From contig JAEWXC010000010.1 in the NCBI GenBank assembly GCA_023396115.1, positions 1-11,354 on the forward strand: 11,354 nucleotides of DNA. Reading direction: 5' to 3'. Position 1 is the stretch's first letter; each line of letters begins with the position of its first letter. Under the pieces are notes generated by a model, which was not told where the DNA came from, made no database searches, and saw only the letters and a list, made by a program, of their open reading frames with translations. Positions 5,983 to 11,354 of the stretch are shown here, in pieces. The translations under genes were made by a program, and so were the position numbers. The stretch comes from Actinomycetes bacterium. GTDB taxonomy: Bacteria > Actinomycetota > Actinomycetes > Propionibacteriales > Nocardioidaceae.

Positions 5983-8790
5983 TCACCAGCGCTGGTGCAC
6001 GTCCTCGGCCCACCCGAACAGCCCGTCGACCGGGTGCCCCAACGCCTGGCCGGTCCAGGTGCCGAAGCACTGCACCGAGCGCGACGAGAGCAGCACCAGG
6101 TCGGTCCCGGCGCTCTTCACGTGCTCGGGGGTGAAGGTCAGGTCGACGGTGTCCCCGGTGATCCGCCACGGCGCCAGCCAGGCGTCGGGGTCGTAGGACC
6201 AGACCAGTTCCTCGCTGATCTTGTGCAGCCTCTGCCCCAGCAGCAGGGAGTTCTCCACCGATCCGGTGCCGTCGGTCCACCGCCCGCCCACCTGGAGCCC
6301 CACCACCCGGCCGTCGACCCGGCCCGAGCAGGCGCCCCAGTTCCAGTGCACCCGGTGCGGCCACCGGCCCCGGCCGTGGTCGAGGGTCGCCCAGGCGTCC
6401 TCGTCGACGACCACCCGGTGCCCGTCGGCGACCAGCCACCCCGAGGCGGGACGGGCCACGTCCTTGACCGTGTACTGGAAGAGCCGCTCGGTCCACGGCA
6501 CCACCACACCCAGGCACTCGTGGCCCTCGGGACGCCGGGCGAGCACGTCGAGCTGCACCCGCTCGCTGACGGCCCGCAGCCGGGTGCCGTCGGGCTCCTC
6601 GGTGATCTCCACCTCCAGGCCCCGACCCTGCAGCCGCACCGGGCCGGCGTCGAGCGTGCCGGGCAGGGTGACGCCCCGGCCCAGCGGGGTGATCACGTCG
6701 AGGGTGATCTCCTCCCCGGTGCGCCGGTCCAGCAGCCACAACCCGTTGACCCCGGCGTAGTCGATGTCGGAGACGACCAGGGAGACGACGTGGGTGGGGG
6801 TGGTGACGGCCCAGTACTCCCACCGCTTGTTGCGGCCCCGACCCAGCCGGCCCCGGCCGATCCCGTCGGTGCGCAGCAGCGGGGTGCGGGTCCAGCCGAC
6901 CGCGTCGGGGTTGAGCCGTCCGTCGGGGCGGGTCAGGTCGACCGGCGCGGTCAGCTCTCGCTCGGTGACCGGCACCGGTGAGGCGGTGCCGCCGACGGCG
7001 TGGGTGAAGGTCGAGGCGAGCGCGGCGTTGGAGGCGCGGACCGCGTCCACGTCGACCTTGAGGACCCGGCGGTCGTAGGTCATCAGGCCGTTGCTCTCCT
7101 CCTCCACGTCGCTGACCTGGGTGTAGACGAACCCGGCCAGCCCCTCGGCCAGGGCGGGCCGGACCTGCGCCTGCTGGAGCCGGAGGAAGGCCCGCTGGAA
7201 CGCGCCCCGGTCGGCGATGCGCCGGTAGCCGAACTCCCGGGTGCTCCAGGTGTGGCCCTCGACCCGGTGGCTGTAGCCGCCGTACTCGCTGAGCACCGCG
7301 GCCCGCGGGTCCTCGGCGTCGCGGCGGGAGAGCCGGTAGGGGCGGAAGTAGACGTGCCGGCTGGCCAGGTCGCCGCCGCCCTGCTCGTGCCACCCCGAGG
7401 CGTGGTCCACCGGGCGGGTCGGGTCGAGCTCCTTGACCAGGTCGGCGACCTCGTTCGCGTCGAACTGGCCCCAGCCCTCGTTGAACGGCACCCACAGCAC
7501 CACGCTGGGCACCGCCGCGAGCAGCTGGACCGTGGCCCGGGTCTCGGCCACGAACTCCTCGCGACCCTGCGCGTCGCCGCGTCCGAACACGGCGTGGCGG
7601 GAGTCGTCGATCGAGACCGGCAGCGCGACCGGGGTGGTGATGACCGGCATCCGGTAGGAGCGGCCGCCGTTGACCATGTCCTGCCACACCAGCATCCCGA
7701 GCCGGTCGCAGTGGTGGTACCAGCGCAGCGGCTCGACCTTGATGTGCTTGCGCAGCATCGTGAAGCCGAGCTCCTTGGCGGTGACGATGTCGTGCACCAG
7801 CGCCTCGTCGGCCGGCGCGGTGAGCAGGCCGTCGGGCCAGTAGCCCTGGTCGAGCAGGCCGGCGTGCAGGTAGGGCTCGCCGTTGAGCAGCAGCCGGGTG
7901 CGGCCGTGTGCGTCGGGGCCGGTGCCGACGGTGCGTACGGCGGCGTAGGAGGTGACCGCGTCGTCGTCGAGGGTGACGGACAGGTCGTACAGGTGCGGGT
8001 CCTCGGGACTCCAGGCGCGCACGTCGGCCCACGCCACCCGGACCGGCTCCCCGGTCGGCACCCGGACCCGGGCGATCTCGGTGCCGGCGTCGGTGACGAC
8101 CACGGTGGCCGGGCCCTGCGGGGTGCCGCCGGCGTGCACGGTGAGGGTGAGCGAGCCGCCGCCGGCGCCGTCCAGCTCGGGCACCACGTCGATCCGGTCC
8201 ACCCAGGCGGGCGGCACCGACTCCATCCACACGGTCTGCCAGATGCCCGACTGGGCCGAGTACCAGATCCCGCCGGGGTCGAGGACCTGCTTGCCGCGGG
8301 AGGTGAAGGAGGTGTCGGTGAGGTCGCGGACCCGGACCACCAGGGTGTGCTCGGCGCGGTCGGCGAGCGCGTCGGTGACGTCGAGGGTGAACGGCAGGAA
8401 CCCGCCGCGGTGCGCGCCGACCTCGACCTCGTCGACCCACACGGTGCACTCGGAGTCGACCGCACCGAAGTGCAGCAGCACCCGGTCCCGGCAGAACCCC
8501 TCGGGCAGGGTGAACTCCCGGCGGTACCAGAGCCACTCGTCGGGCTGCAGCGTGCGCCCGACCCCCGACAGCGGGGCCTCGGGCGAGAACGGCACCAGGA
8601 TCGGTCCGTCGAACGTGGCCGGGGCGTCGGTGACGGCCAGGGGCGTGAACGCGTGCTCCCAGGTGCCGTTGAGGTTGAGGTGGGAGTCCCGGACCAGTTG
8701 CGGTCGGGGGTACTCGGGCAGCACCGCGTCGGGATCGAGCGCCTCGCCCCACGGGGTGCGCAGGTCGGTGAGCCAGGGGGCGCTCGTCAT
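5983..8790 (-). CDS. Glycoside hydrolase family 2 protein fused to a C-terminal DUF2804-like domain
   Basis: A 935-residue protein with no signal peptide, hence probably cytoplasmic. Residues about 30-195 are the GH2 sugar-binding beta-domain (LNGTWEHAF, WLWYRREFTLP, GGIWYSAQSGIWQTVWME). About 200-290 is the immunoglobulin-like domain. About 295-590 is the TIM barrel, with the acid/base Glu in PFNEGWGQFD (E438) and the probable nucleophile in LSEYGG (E502); LRKHIKVEPLRWYHHCDRLG (346-365) is also typical. So a retaining exo-glycosidase (galactosidase, glucuronidase, mannosidase or similar) is expected; the sugar is not decided by sequence. From about residue 608 (ERELTAPVDL, RLNPDAVGWTRTPL, KRWEYWAVTTPTH, SDIDYAG, HWNWGACSG, GGRWTDGTGSVENSLL) the chain resembles DUF2804, a family of unknown function. 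Start ATG 8790-8788 overlaps the MFS stop by 4 bp (ATGA), implying translational coupling. A longer upstream frame is rejected because it would run through the MFS gene. GH2 is sure; the DUF2804 call rests on recalled motifs. Confidence 0.9.
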   Translation of the reverse strand: MTSAPWLTDLRTPWGEALDPDAVLPEYPRPQLVRDSHLNLNGTWEHAFTPLAVTDAPATFDGPILVPFSPEAPLSGVGRTLQPDEWLWYRREFTLPEGFCRDRVLLHFGAVDSECTVWVDEVEVGAHRGGFLPFTLDVTDALADRAEHTLVVRVRDLTDTSFTSRGKQVLDPGGIWYSAQSGIWQTVWMESVPPAWVDRIDVVPELDGAGGGSLTLTVHAGGTPQGPATVVVTDAGTEIARVRVPTGEPVRVAWADVRAWSPEDPHLYDLSVTLDDDAVTSYAAVRTVGTGPDAHGRTRLLLNGEPYLHAGLLDQGYWPDGLLTAPADEALVHDIVTAKELGFTMLRKHIKVEPLRWYHHCDRLGMLVWQDMVNGGRSYRMPVITTPVALPVSIDDSRHAVFGRGDAQGREEFVAETRATVQLLAAVPSVVLWVPFNEGWGQFDANEVADLVKELDPTRPVDHASGWHEQGGGDLASRHVYFRPYRLSRRDAEDPRAAVLSEYGGYSHRVEGHTWSTREFGYRRIADRGAFQRAFLRLQQAQVRPALAEGLAGFVYTQVSDVEEESNGLMTYDRRVLKVDVDAVRASNAALASTFTHAVGGTASPVPVTERELTAPVDLTRPDGRLNPDAVGWTRTPLLRTDGIGRGRLGRGRNKRWEYWAVTTPTHVVSLVVSDIDYAGVNGLWLLDRRTGEEITLDVITPLGRGVTLPGTLDAGPVRLQGRGLEVEITEEPDGTRLRAVSERVQLDVLARRPEGHECLGVVVPWTERLFQYTVKDVARPASGWLVADGHRVVVDEDAWATLDHGRGRWPHRVHWNWGACSGRVDGRVVGLQVGGRWTDGTGSVENSLLLGQRLHKISEELVWSYDPDAWLAPWRITGDTVDLTFTPEHVKSAGTDLVLLSSRSVQCFGTWTGQALGHPVDGLFGWAEDVHQRW

Positions 8791-10106
8791 CGGTCTGCCC
8801 CCTGCACCTGGGCACCGGTCGGCTGCACCGGGGGCAGGTCGCGGTGCCGGCGCAGCAGCCACAGCGGGACCAGGACCAGCACCGCCACCACGGCAGCGGC
8901 GGCGAACATGCCGGGCGTCGGCACCTCCTTGGCGACGCCGAAGTCGTCGACGTAGACCGCGTCGGAGCCCCGGATCACCGCCGCCCCGATGAACGGCCCG
9001 ACGATGCTGGGCAGCAGGATCATCGCGATCATCCGCAGCCCCTGCACCTGCCCGGCACGGTCGGCGGGGGTCAGGTTGCGCACCGTCGCCGAGAGTGCGG
9101 CGCCGCACAGCAGGAACGTGCCCATGGTGAGGATCCCGGCGGCGATCGTGGGCAGCATCCCGCGGGCCGCCCACATGGCCCCGAGCCCGGCGACGTAGGC
9201 CGGCACCAGCCACCACATCGCCCGCAGCGGGCCGTAGCCGTCCAGCAGCCGCCCGCCCAGGACGCTGAGCAGCGAGGCGCCGATCAGCACCGCGCCCAGG
9301 ACCACCGCGAACGCCTCGATCCGCAGGTAGTTCTGCACGTAGATGATCAGGTAGGGCAGGAACACCTGGAAGCTGGCGCCGAGCACCGCCCAGGCCGCCA
9401 GGGTCAGGTAGAGCCGCGGGTTGCTGCGGACGGTGGTCGGACGCAGGCCGTGCACCAGGGACCCCAGGTAGGTGCCGCTGGGTTGCGGGGTGGCGGTGCT
9501 GCGGATGCCGAACCAGGCGGCGACCCCGACCAGGGCGGTGACGCCGCCGACCAGGGCGAAGAAGAGCCCCCAGCGGCCGTCCTGGGTGATCGGGTCGAGC
9601 GCGCCGAAGACGACCAGCATGCCCAGCAGCGGGAAGGTCTGCACGACGCCGTCGACCCGGGCCCGGTTGGCCGGGGTGGTGGAGTCGGTGACCCAGGCCT
9701 GGTAGGCGGCGTCGTTGGCGCCGGAGCCGAGGAAGCTCATCACGCAGTCCAGGGTGACGATCGCGACGACCGCCCAGGCCACCGCGTTGGCGGCGGTGGA
9801 GTCGACACCGACCAGCCCGAAGCAGGCGGTGGTGAGCCCCCACAGCACGTAGCCGAGGGCGATGAACTCGCGGCGGCGCCCGACCCGGTCCGACCAGGCC
9901 CCGACGAGCAGCGTGGCGAGGGTGGCGGCGGTCGCGCTGGAGGCGACCAGCACCGCCAGCACGGTGGGGTTGTCGGTGATCGTCTCGTAGACGAACAGGT
10001 TGAGGTACATGTTCTCGACCGTCCAGGCCAGCTGCCCGGTCAGCCCCAGGAGCACCACCCAGAACCAGAGCCGTCCGCCCACCCGGGCACCGTGTGTCGC
10101 AGTCAC
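8787..10106 (-). CDS. MFS transporter coupled to the GH2 hydrolase (probable glycoside permease)
   Basis: A 439-residue membrane protein with about 12 hydrophobic segments and the MFS loop motif GAWSDRVGRRRE (69-80). Early conserved residues include AWTVENMYLNLFVYETITDN (27-46), and a second signature is QAWVTDSTTPANRARVDG (136-153). The length is normal for the family. The GTG start (10106-10104) was chosen because the first membrane helix begins at about residue 12, a TAGAGT -10 box lies 7 nt upstream, and any longer frame would run into the divergent ArsR gene. The stop overlaps the start of the GH2 gene by 4 bp, so the two form one operon. With a cytoplasmic hydrolase as partner, import of an intact oligosaccharide or glycoside is the likely role, though the substrate is not visible and export cannot be excluded. 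Confidence 0.9.
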   Translation of the reverse strand: MTATHGARVGGRLWFWVVLLGLTGQLAWTVENMYLNLFVYETITDNPTVLAVLVASSATAATLATLLVGAWSDRVGRRREFIALGYVLWGLTTACFGLVGVDSTAANAVAWAVVAIVTLDCVMSFLGSGANDAAYQAWVTDSTTPANRARVDGVVQTFPLLGMLVVFGALDPITQDGRWGLFFALVGGVTALVGVAAWFGIRSTATPQPSGTYLGSLVHGLRPTTVRSNPRLYLTLAAWAVLGASFQVFLPYLIIYVQNYLRIEAFAVVLGAVLIGASLLSVLGGRLLDGYGPLRAMWWLVPAYVAGLGAMWAARGMLPTIAAGILTMGTFLLCGAALSATVRNLTPADRAGQVQGLRMIAMILLPSIVGPFIGAAVIRGSDAVYVDDFGVAKEVPTPGMFAAAAVVAVLVLVPLWLLRRHRDLPPVQPTGAQVQGADR

Positions 10107-10113
10107 CCGCGTG

Positions 10114-10119
10114 ACTCTA
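10114..10119 (-). promoter_or_regulatory. -10 box of candidate leaderless promoter for the MFS-GH2 operon
   Basis: TAGAGT on the minus strand (TANNNT type) ends 7 nt before the GTG start of the MFS gene, the geometry of a leaderless transcript. The hexamer 17 bp upstream (CGGAAG, 10142-10137) is a poor -35. The ArsR operator lies a further 24 bp upstream, so direct repression of this promoter by ArsR is possible but not implied. Confidence 0.4.
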
Positions 10120-10161
10120 GGGCGTGCCGTGCCCGACTTCCGGGCGTTCCTGCCCGAACCC

Positions 10162-10193
10162 TTGACAACGTACAACTGATTGGTTGCATGTTG
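10162..10193 (+). promoter_or_regulatory. ArsR gene promoter with overlapping two-step palindromic operator
   Basis: TTGACA (10162-10167) is a consensus -35 box; CATGTT (10187-10192) is a plausible though far-spaced (19 bp) -10 box, and TTGCAT (10184-10189, 16 bp) is an alternative. Across 10166-10193 lies a 28-bp palindrome of the form CAAC-N3-CAAC-N6-GTTG-N3-GTTG, both CAAC/GTTG pairs sharing one centre (between 10179 and 10180); 10 of 14 half-positions match. It covers the space from the -35 to the -10 box, as expected for an autorepressor site of the ArsR family. Confidence 0.65.
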
Positions 10194-10198
10194 GGGTG

Positions 10199-10579
10199 GT
10201 GAACGAGGACGAGGAGGACCGGGCCGACGCGCTGCTGGGCGCGTTGGCGGACCGGACCCGGCGCGACATCCTGCGCCGGGTGCTGGCCGGTGAGCACTCG
10301 GTCTCGCAGTTGGCCGCGGCCTACGACATGTCGTTCGCCGCGGTGCAGAAGCACGTCGCAGTCCTGGAACGCGCGGGGCTGCTGACCAAGCGGCGCCGGG
10401 GTCGCGAGCAGCTCGCCAGCGGCGAGCTGGACGCGGTCCGCACCGTCGCCCACCTGCTCGACGAGTTCGAGGCCGTGTGGCGCGGCCGGGTCGCCCGGAT
10501 GGACGGTCTGCTCGCCGACACACCCCTCGAGCAGCCACCCGAGCACCCACCGGAGCAGCCACCCCGGCGCCGGCCCTGA
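10199..10579 (+). CDS. ArsR-family winged-helix transcriptional repressor
   Basis: A 126-residue DNA-binding protein. Residues about 8-75 form the winged helix: LGALADRTRRDILRRVLAGE (13-32) opens the domain, MSFAAVQKHVAVLERAGLL (44-62) holds the recognition helix, and TKRRRGREQL (63-72) is the wing. No Cys-based metal site of the ArsR/SmtB type is present, so it belongs to the non-metal branch usually found next to SRPBCC/AHSA1 proteins, as here (59 bp to the next gene). The GTG at 10199 was chosen over GTG 10196 and TTG 10184 because the protein then begins MNEDEEDRADALL, typical of this branch, and because CATGTT sits 6 nt upstream, implying leaderless translation. It probably represses its own operon through the palindrome at 10166-10193. 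An odd feature is the C-terminal tail EQPPEHPPEQPPRRRP, encoded by a 12-bp tandem repeat. Confidence 0.9.
   Translation: MNEDEEDRADALLGALADRTRRDILRRVLAGEHSVSQLAAAYDMSFAAVQKHVAVLERAGLLTKRRRGREQLASGELDAVRTVAHLLDEFEAVWRGRVARMDGLLADTPLEQPPEHPPEQPPRRRP
10529..10564 (+). repeat. Three 12-bp tandem repeats encoding the Pro-rich tail of the ArsR protein
   Basis: GAGCAGCCACCC, GAGCACCCACCG and GAGCAGCCACCC follow one another at 10529-10540, 10541-10552 and 10553-10564 and encode EQPP-EHPP-EQPP. The following intergenic stretch (10580-10626) is also rich in CACCCA words, suggesting local slippage. Confidence 0.9.
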
Positions 10580-10627
10580 GCCGGCGCGCACAGCACACCC
10601 ACCCACTCACCCACCAGTCATCCACCC

Positions 10628-10632
10628 AGGAG
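10628..10632 (+). promoter_or_regulatory. Ribosome binding site of the SRPBCC gene
   Basis: AGGAG ends 6 nt before the ATG at 10639. It is the only strong Shine-Dalgarno sequence noticed in the window and fixes the start of the second gene of the ArsR operon, in contrast to the apparently leaderless first gene. Confidence 0.8.
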
Positions 10633-10638
10633 ACCGTC

Positions 10639-11133
10639 ATGCCCGTCACCGACGTCCGCCAGGACCTCGAGGCCCTCTGCCTCACCGTCACCGCCGAGTT
10701 CGCCGCCCGCCCGGAGCGGGTCTGGGAGCTCTACGCCGACCCGCGCCAGATCGAGCGCTGGTTCGGCCCGCCGACCTACCCCGCGACCTTCGTCGAGCAC
10801 GAGCTGGTCGCCGGCGGCCGGTCGGTGTACTACATGACCAGCCCCGAGGGCGAGAAGTACTGGGGCTGGTGGGAGACCGAGTCCGCCACCCCGGCCGAGG
10901 GATTCGTGCACACCGACGGCTTCGGTGACGCCGAGGGACGCCCGGTCGACACCGCGCCGGTGAGCCGCAACGTGGTCCGGATGGGCCCGCACGGGGCCGA
11001 CGGCGCGGCGACCCAGGTGGTGGTCGTGTCGACCTACGCCAGTGCCGCGGACCTGCAGCAGGTCCTGGACATGGGCGTGGTCGAGGGGCTCACCGGCTCG
11101 ATCAACCAGATCGACGCGCTGCTGGCCGGCTGA
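10639..11133 (+). CDS. SRPBCC (START/AHSA1-like) domain protein
   Basis: A 164-residue single-domain soluble protein of the AHSA1-like SRPBCC superfamily, a helix-grip fold with a hydrophobic ligand cavity. Signature segments are EFAARPERVWELYADPRQIE followed at once by RWFGPP (20-45), the beta strands around VYYMTSPEGEKYWGWWETES (63-82), and the C-terminal helix after GVVEGLTGSINQIDALL. The length is typical. Members encoded next to an ArsR repressor are often assumed to bind or process a small hydrophobic molecule, but the ligand is generally unknown and cannot be inferred here. The start ATG is supported by AGGAG 6 nt upstream; a longer in-frame extension to 10477 would overlap the ArsR gene and is rejected. 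It is probably cotranscribed with the ArsR gene. Confidence 0.9.
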   Translation: MPVTDVRQDLEALCLTVTAEFAARPERVWELYADPRQIERWFGPPTYPATFVEHELVAGGRSVYYMTSPEGEKYWGWWETESATPAEGFVHTDGFGDAEGRPVDTAPVSRNVVRMGPHGADGAATQVVVVSTYASAADLQQVLDMGVVEGLTGSINQIDALLAG

Positions 11134-11145
11134 CCCGGACCCCCG

Positions 11146-11225
11146 GCGGTCGAGCCTGCCGCGGTAGTCGAGCCTGCCGCGGTGGTCGAGCCTGCCGAGA
11201 CCCAGCCCGCCCCGGTGGTCGAGCG
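11146..11225. repeat. Tandem 18-bp intergenic repeats (GGTNGTCGAGCCTGCCGC type)
   Basis: GCGGTCGAGCCTGCC (11146-11160, 3 nt shorter), GCGGTAGTCGAGCCTGCC (11161-11178) and GCGGTGGTCGAGCCTGCC (11179-11196) lie head to tail, followed by GAGACC and a partial fourth copy GGTGGTCGAGC at 11215-11225. The unit is the imperfectly palindromic GGTCGAGCCTGCCGAGACC-like sequence that I recall as a dispersed intergenic repeat in Nocardioides-type genomes. The fourth copy breaks off shortly before the insertion-sequence end. No gene is seen in 11134-11249. Confidence 0.8.
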
Positions 11226-11354
11226 CACCCCGGACGCTCCTATAGATCGTCAAGTGCTGATTGGTGCTGGTTGGCTGGCGAGTTCTTCGCGGATGATGGG
11301 GAGGAGTTCGCGGGCGATGTAGCGCTTGAGGCAGCGGATGATGTCGCGTTTGGT
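11226..11354 (-). mobile_element. End of an IS110-family insertion sequence (transposase 3' end, truncated by window edge)
   Basis: The minus strand carries the C-terminus of an IS110-type transposase, and after its stop codon only a short non-coding end (CGATCTATAGGAGCGTCC on the minus strand) before the host repeat sequence. The precise terminus cannot be fixed without an uninterrupted copy of the site; it lies between 11226 (where the host repeat stops matching) and about 11241. The segment is visibly less GC-rich than the rest of the window, in keeping with transfer. Confidence 0.7.
11250..11354 (-). CDS. IS110-family transposase, C-terminal fragment
   Basis: Thirty-four codons and a TGA stop (11252-11250) read from the window edge: TKRDIIRCLKRYIARELLPI and onward to PISTstop. 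The K-R-(D/E)-x-I-R-C-L-K-R-Y-I-A-R-E signature is the conserved C-terminal end of IS110/IS116/IS902 transposases, DEDD-type enzymes with a catalytic Ser domain upstream. The rest of the gene is beyond the right edge, so whether the element is intact cannot be told. Confidence 0.85.
   Translation of the reverse strand, partial: TKRDIIRCLKRYIARELLPIIREELASQPAPIST

Noticed and set aside
4462..8955. Plus-strand frames of 839 and 651 codons opposite the secreted protein and the GH2 gene
   Set aside because: Low-complexity antisense translations; the minus-strand products have a signal peptide and GH2 catalytic residues respectively.
8791..9843. N-terminal extension of the GH2 frame upstream of 8790
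   Set aside because: The extension overlaps most of the MFS gene in another frame and is Arg/Gly-rich; the ATG overlapping the MFS stop gives a normal GH2 N-terminus.
10477..10638. Longer start for the SRPBCC gene at 10477
   Set aside because: It overlaps the ArsR coding region in another frame; the ATG at 10639 has a good ribosome binding site and matches family N-termini.
10107..10691. Longer start for the MFS gene (frame stays open to 10691)
   Set aside because: It would run antisense through the ArsR gene and its operator, and adds a basic, domain-free stretch before the first membrane helix.
11146..11225. Tandem repeats as a possible small CRISPR array
   Set aside because: Units are directly adjacent with no spacers and no cas genes are present; they fit an intergenic repeat family.

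Overview
The window is very GC-rich and packed with genes. Start codons are often GTG, and several genes have a TANNNT-type -10 box only 6-7 nt from the start codon, which suggests leaderless transcripts. These are traits of high-GC Actinobacteria. Copies of a GGTCGAGCCTGCCGAGACC-type intergenic repeat near the right end, and the overall protein style, point to the Nocardioides/Propionibacteriales group. The genus is an inference made without a database search. I see no rRNA, tRNA or CRISPR array, and no gene-free stretch longer than 300 bases.

Left part (1-5913), all on the minus strand. In transcription order from right to left there are: a secreted protein of unknown function (4159-5913); a BenE-family transporter (2870-4093); an MFS drug/proton-antiporter-like permease (1410-2738); an HSL-type alpha/beta hydrolase (491-1378); and the N-terminus of a zinc-ribbon protein that runs off the left edge (1-375). 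Candidate leaderless promoters precede benE and the hydrolase, so these genes are probably several transcription units and not one operon. A symmetric 72-bp nested palindrome (2804-2875) lies between benE and the MFS gene and supplies the benE stop codon.

Central part (5983-10106), minus strand. An MFS transporter and a 935-residue glycoside hydrolase overlap by 4 bp (ATGA). The hydrolase has no signal peptide. The pair looks like a take-up-then-hydrolyse unit for a glycoside. The hydrolase appears to be a fusion: a complete GH2 part (about residues 1-600, acid/base E438, nucleophile E502) followed by a DUF2804-like domain (about 608-930) of unknown function. This fusion is the best candidate for undescribed biology in the window.

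Right part (10162-11354). A divergently transcribed ArsR-type repressor and an SRPBCC/AHSA1-like protein form a plus-strand pair. A two-step palindromic operator overlaps the ArsR promoter. The pair is followed by tandem 18-bp intergenic repeats, then the 3' end of an IS110-family transposase on the minus strand, cut by the window edge.
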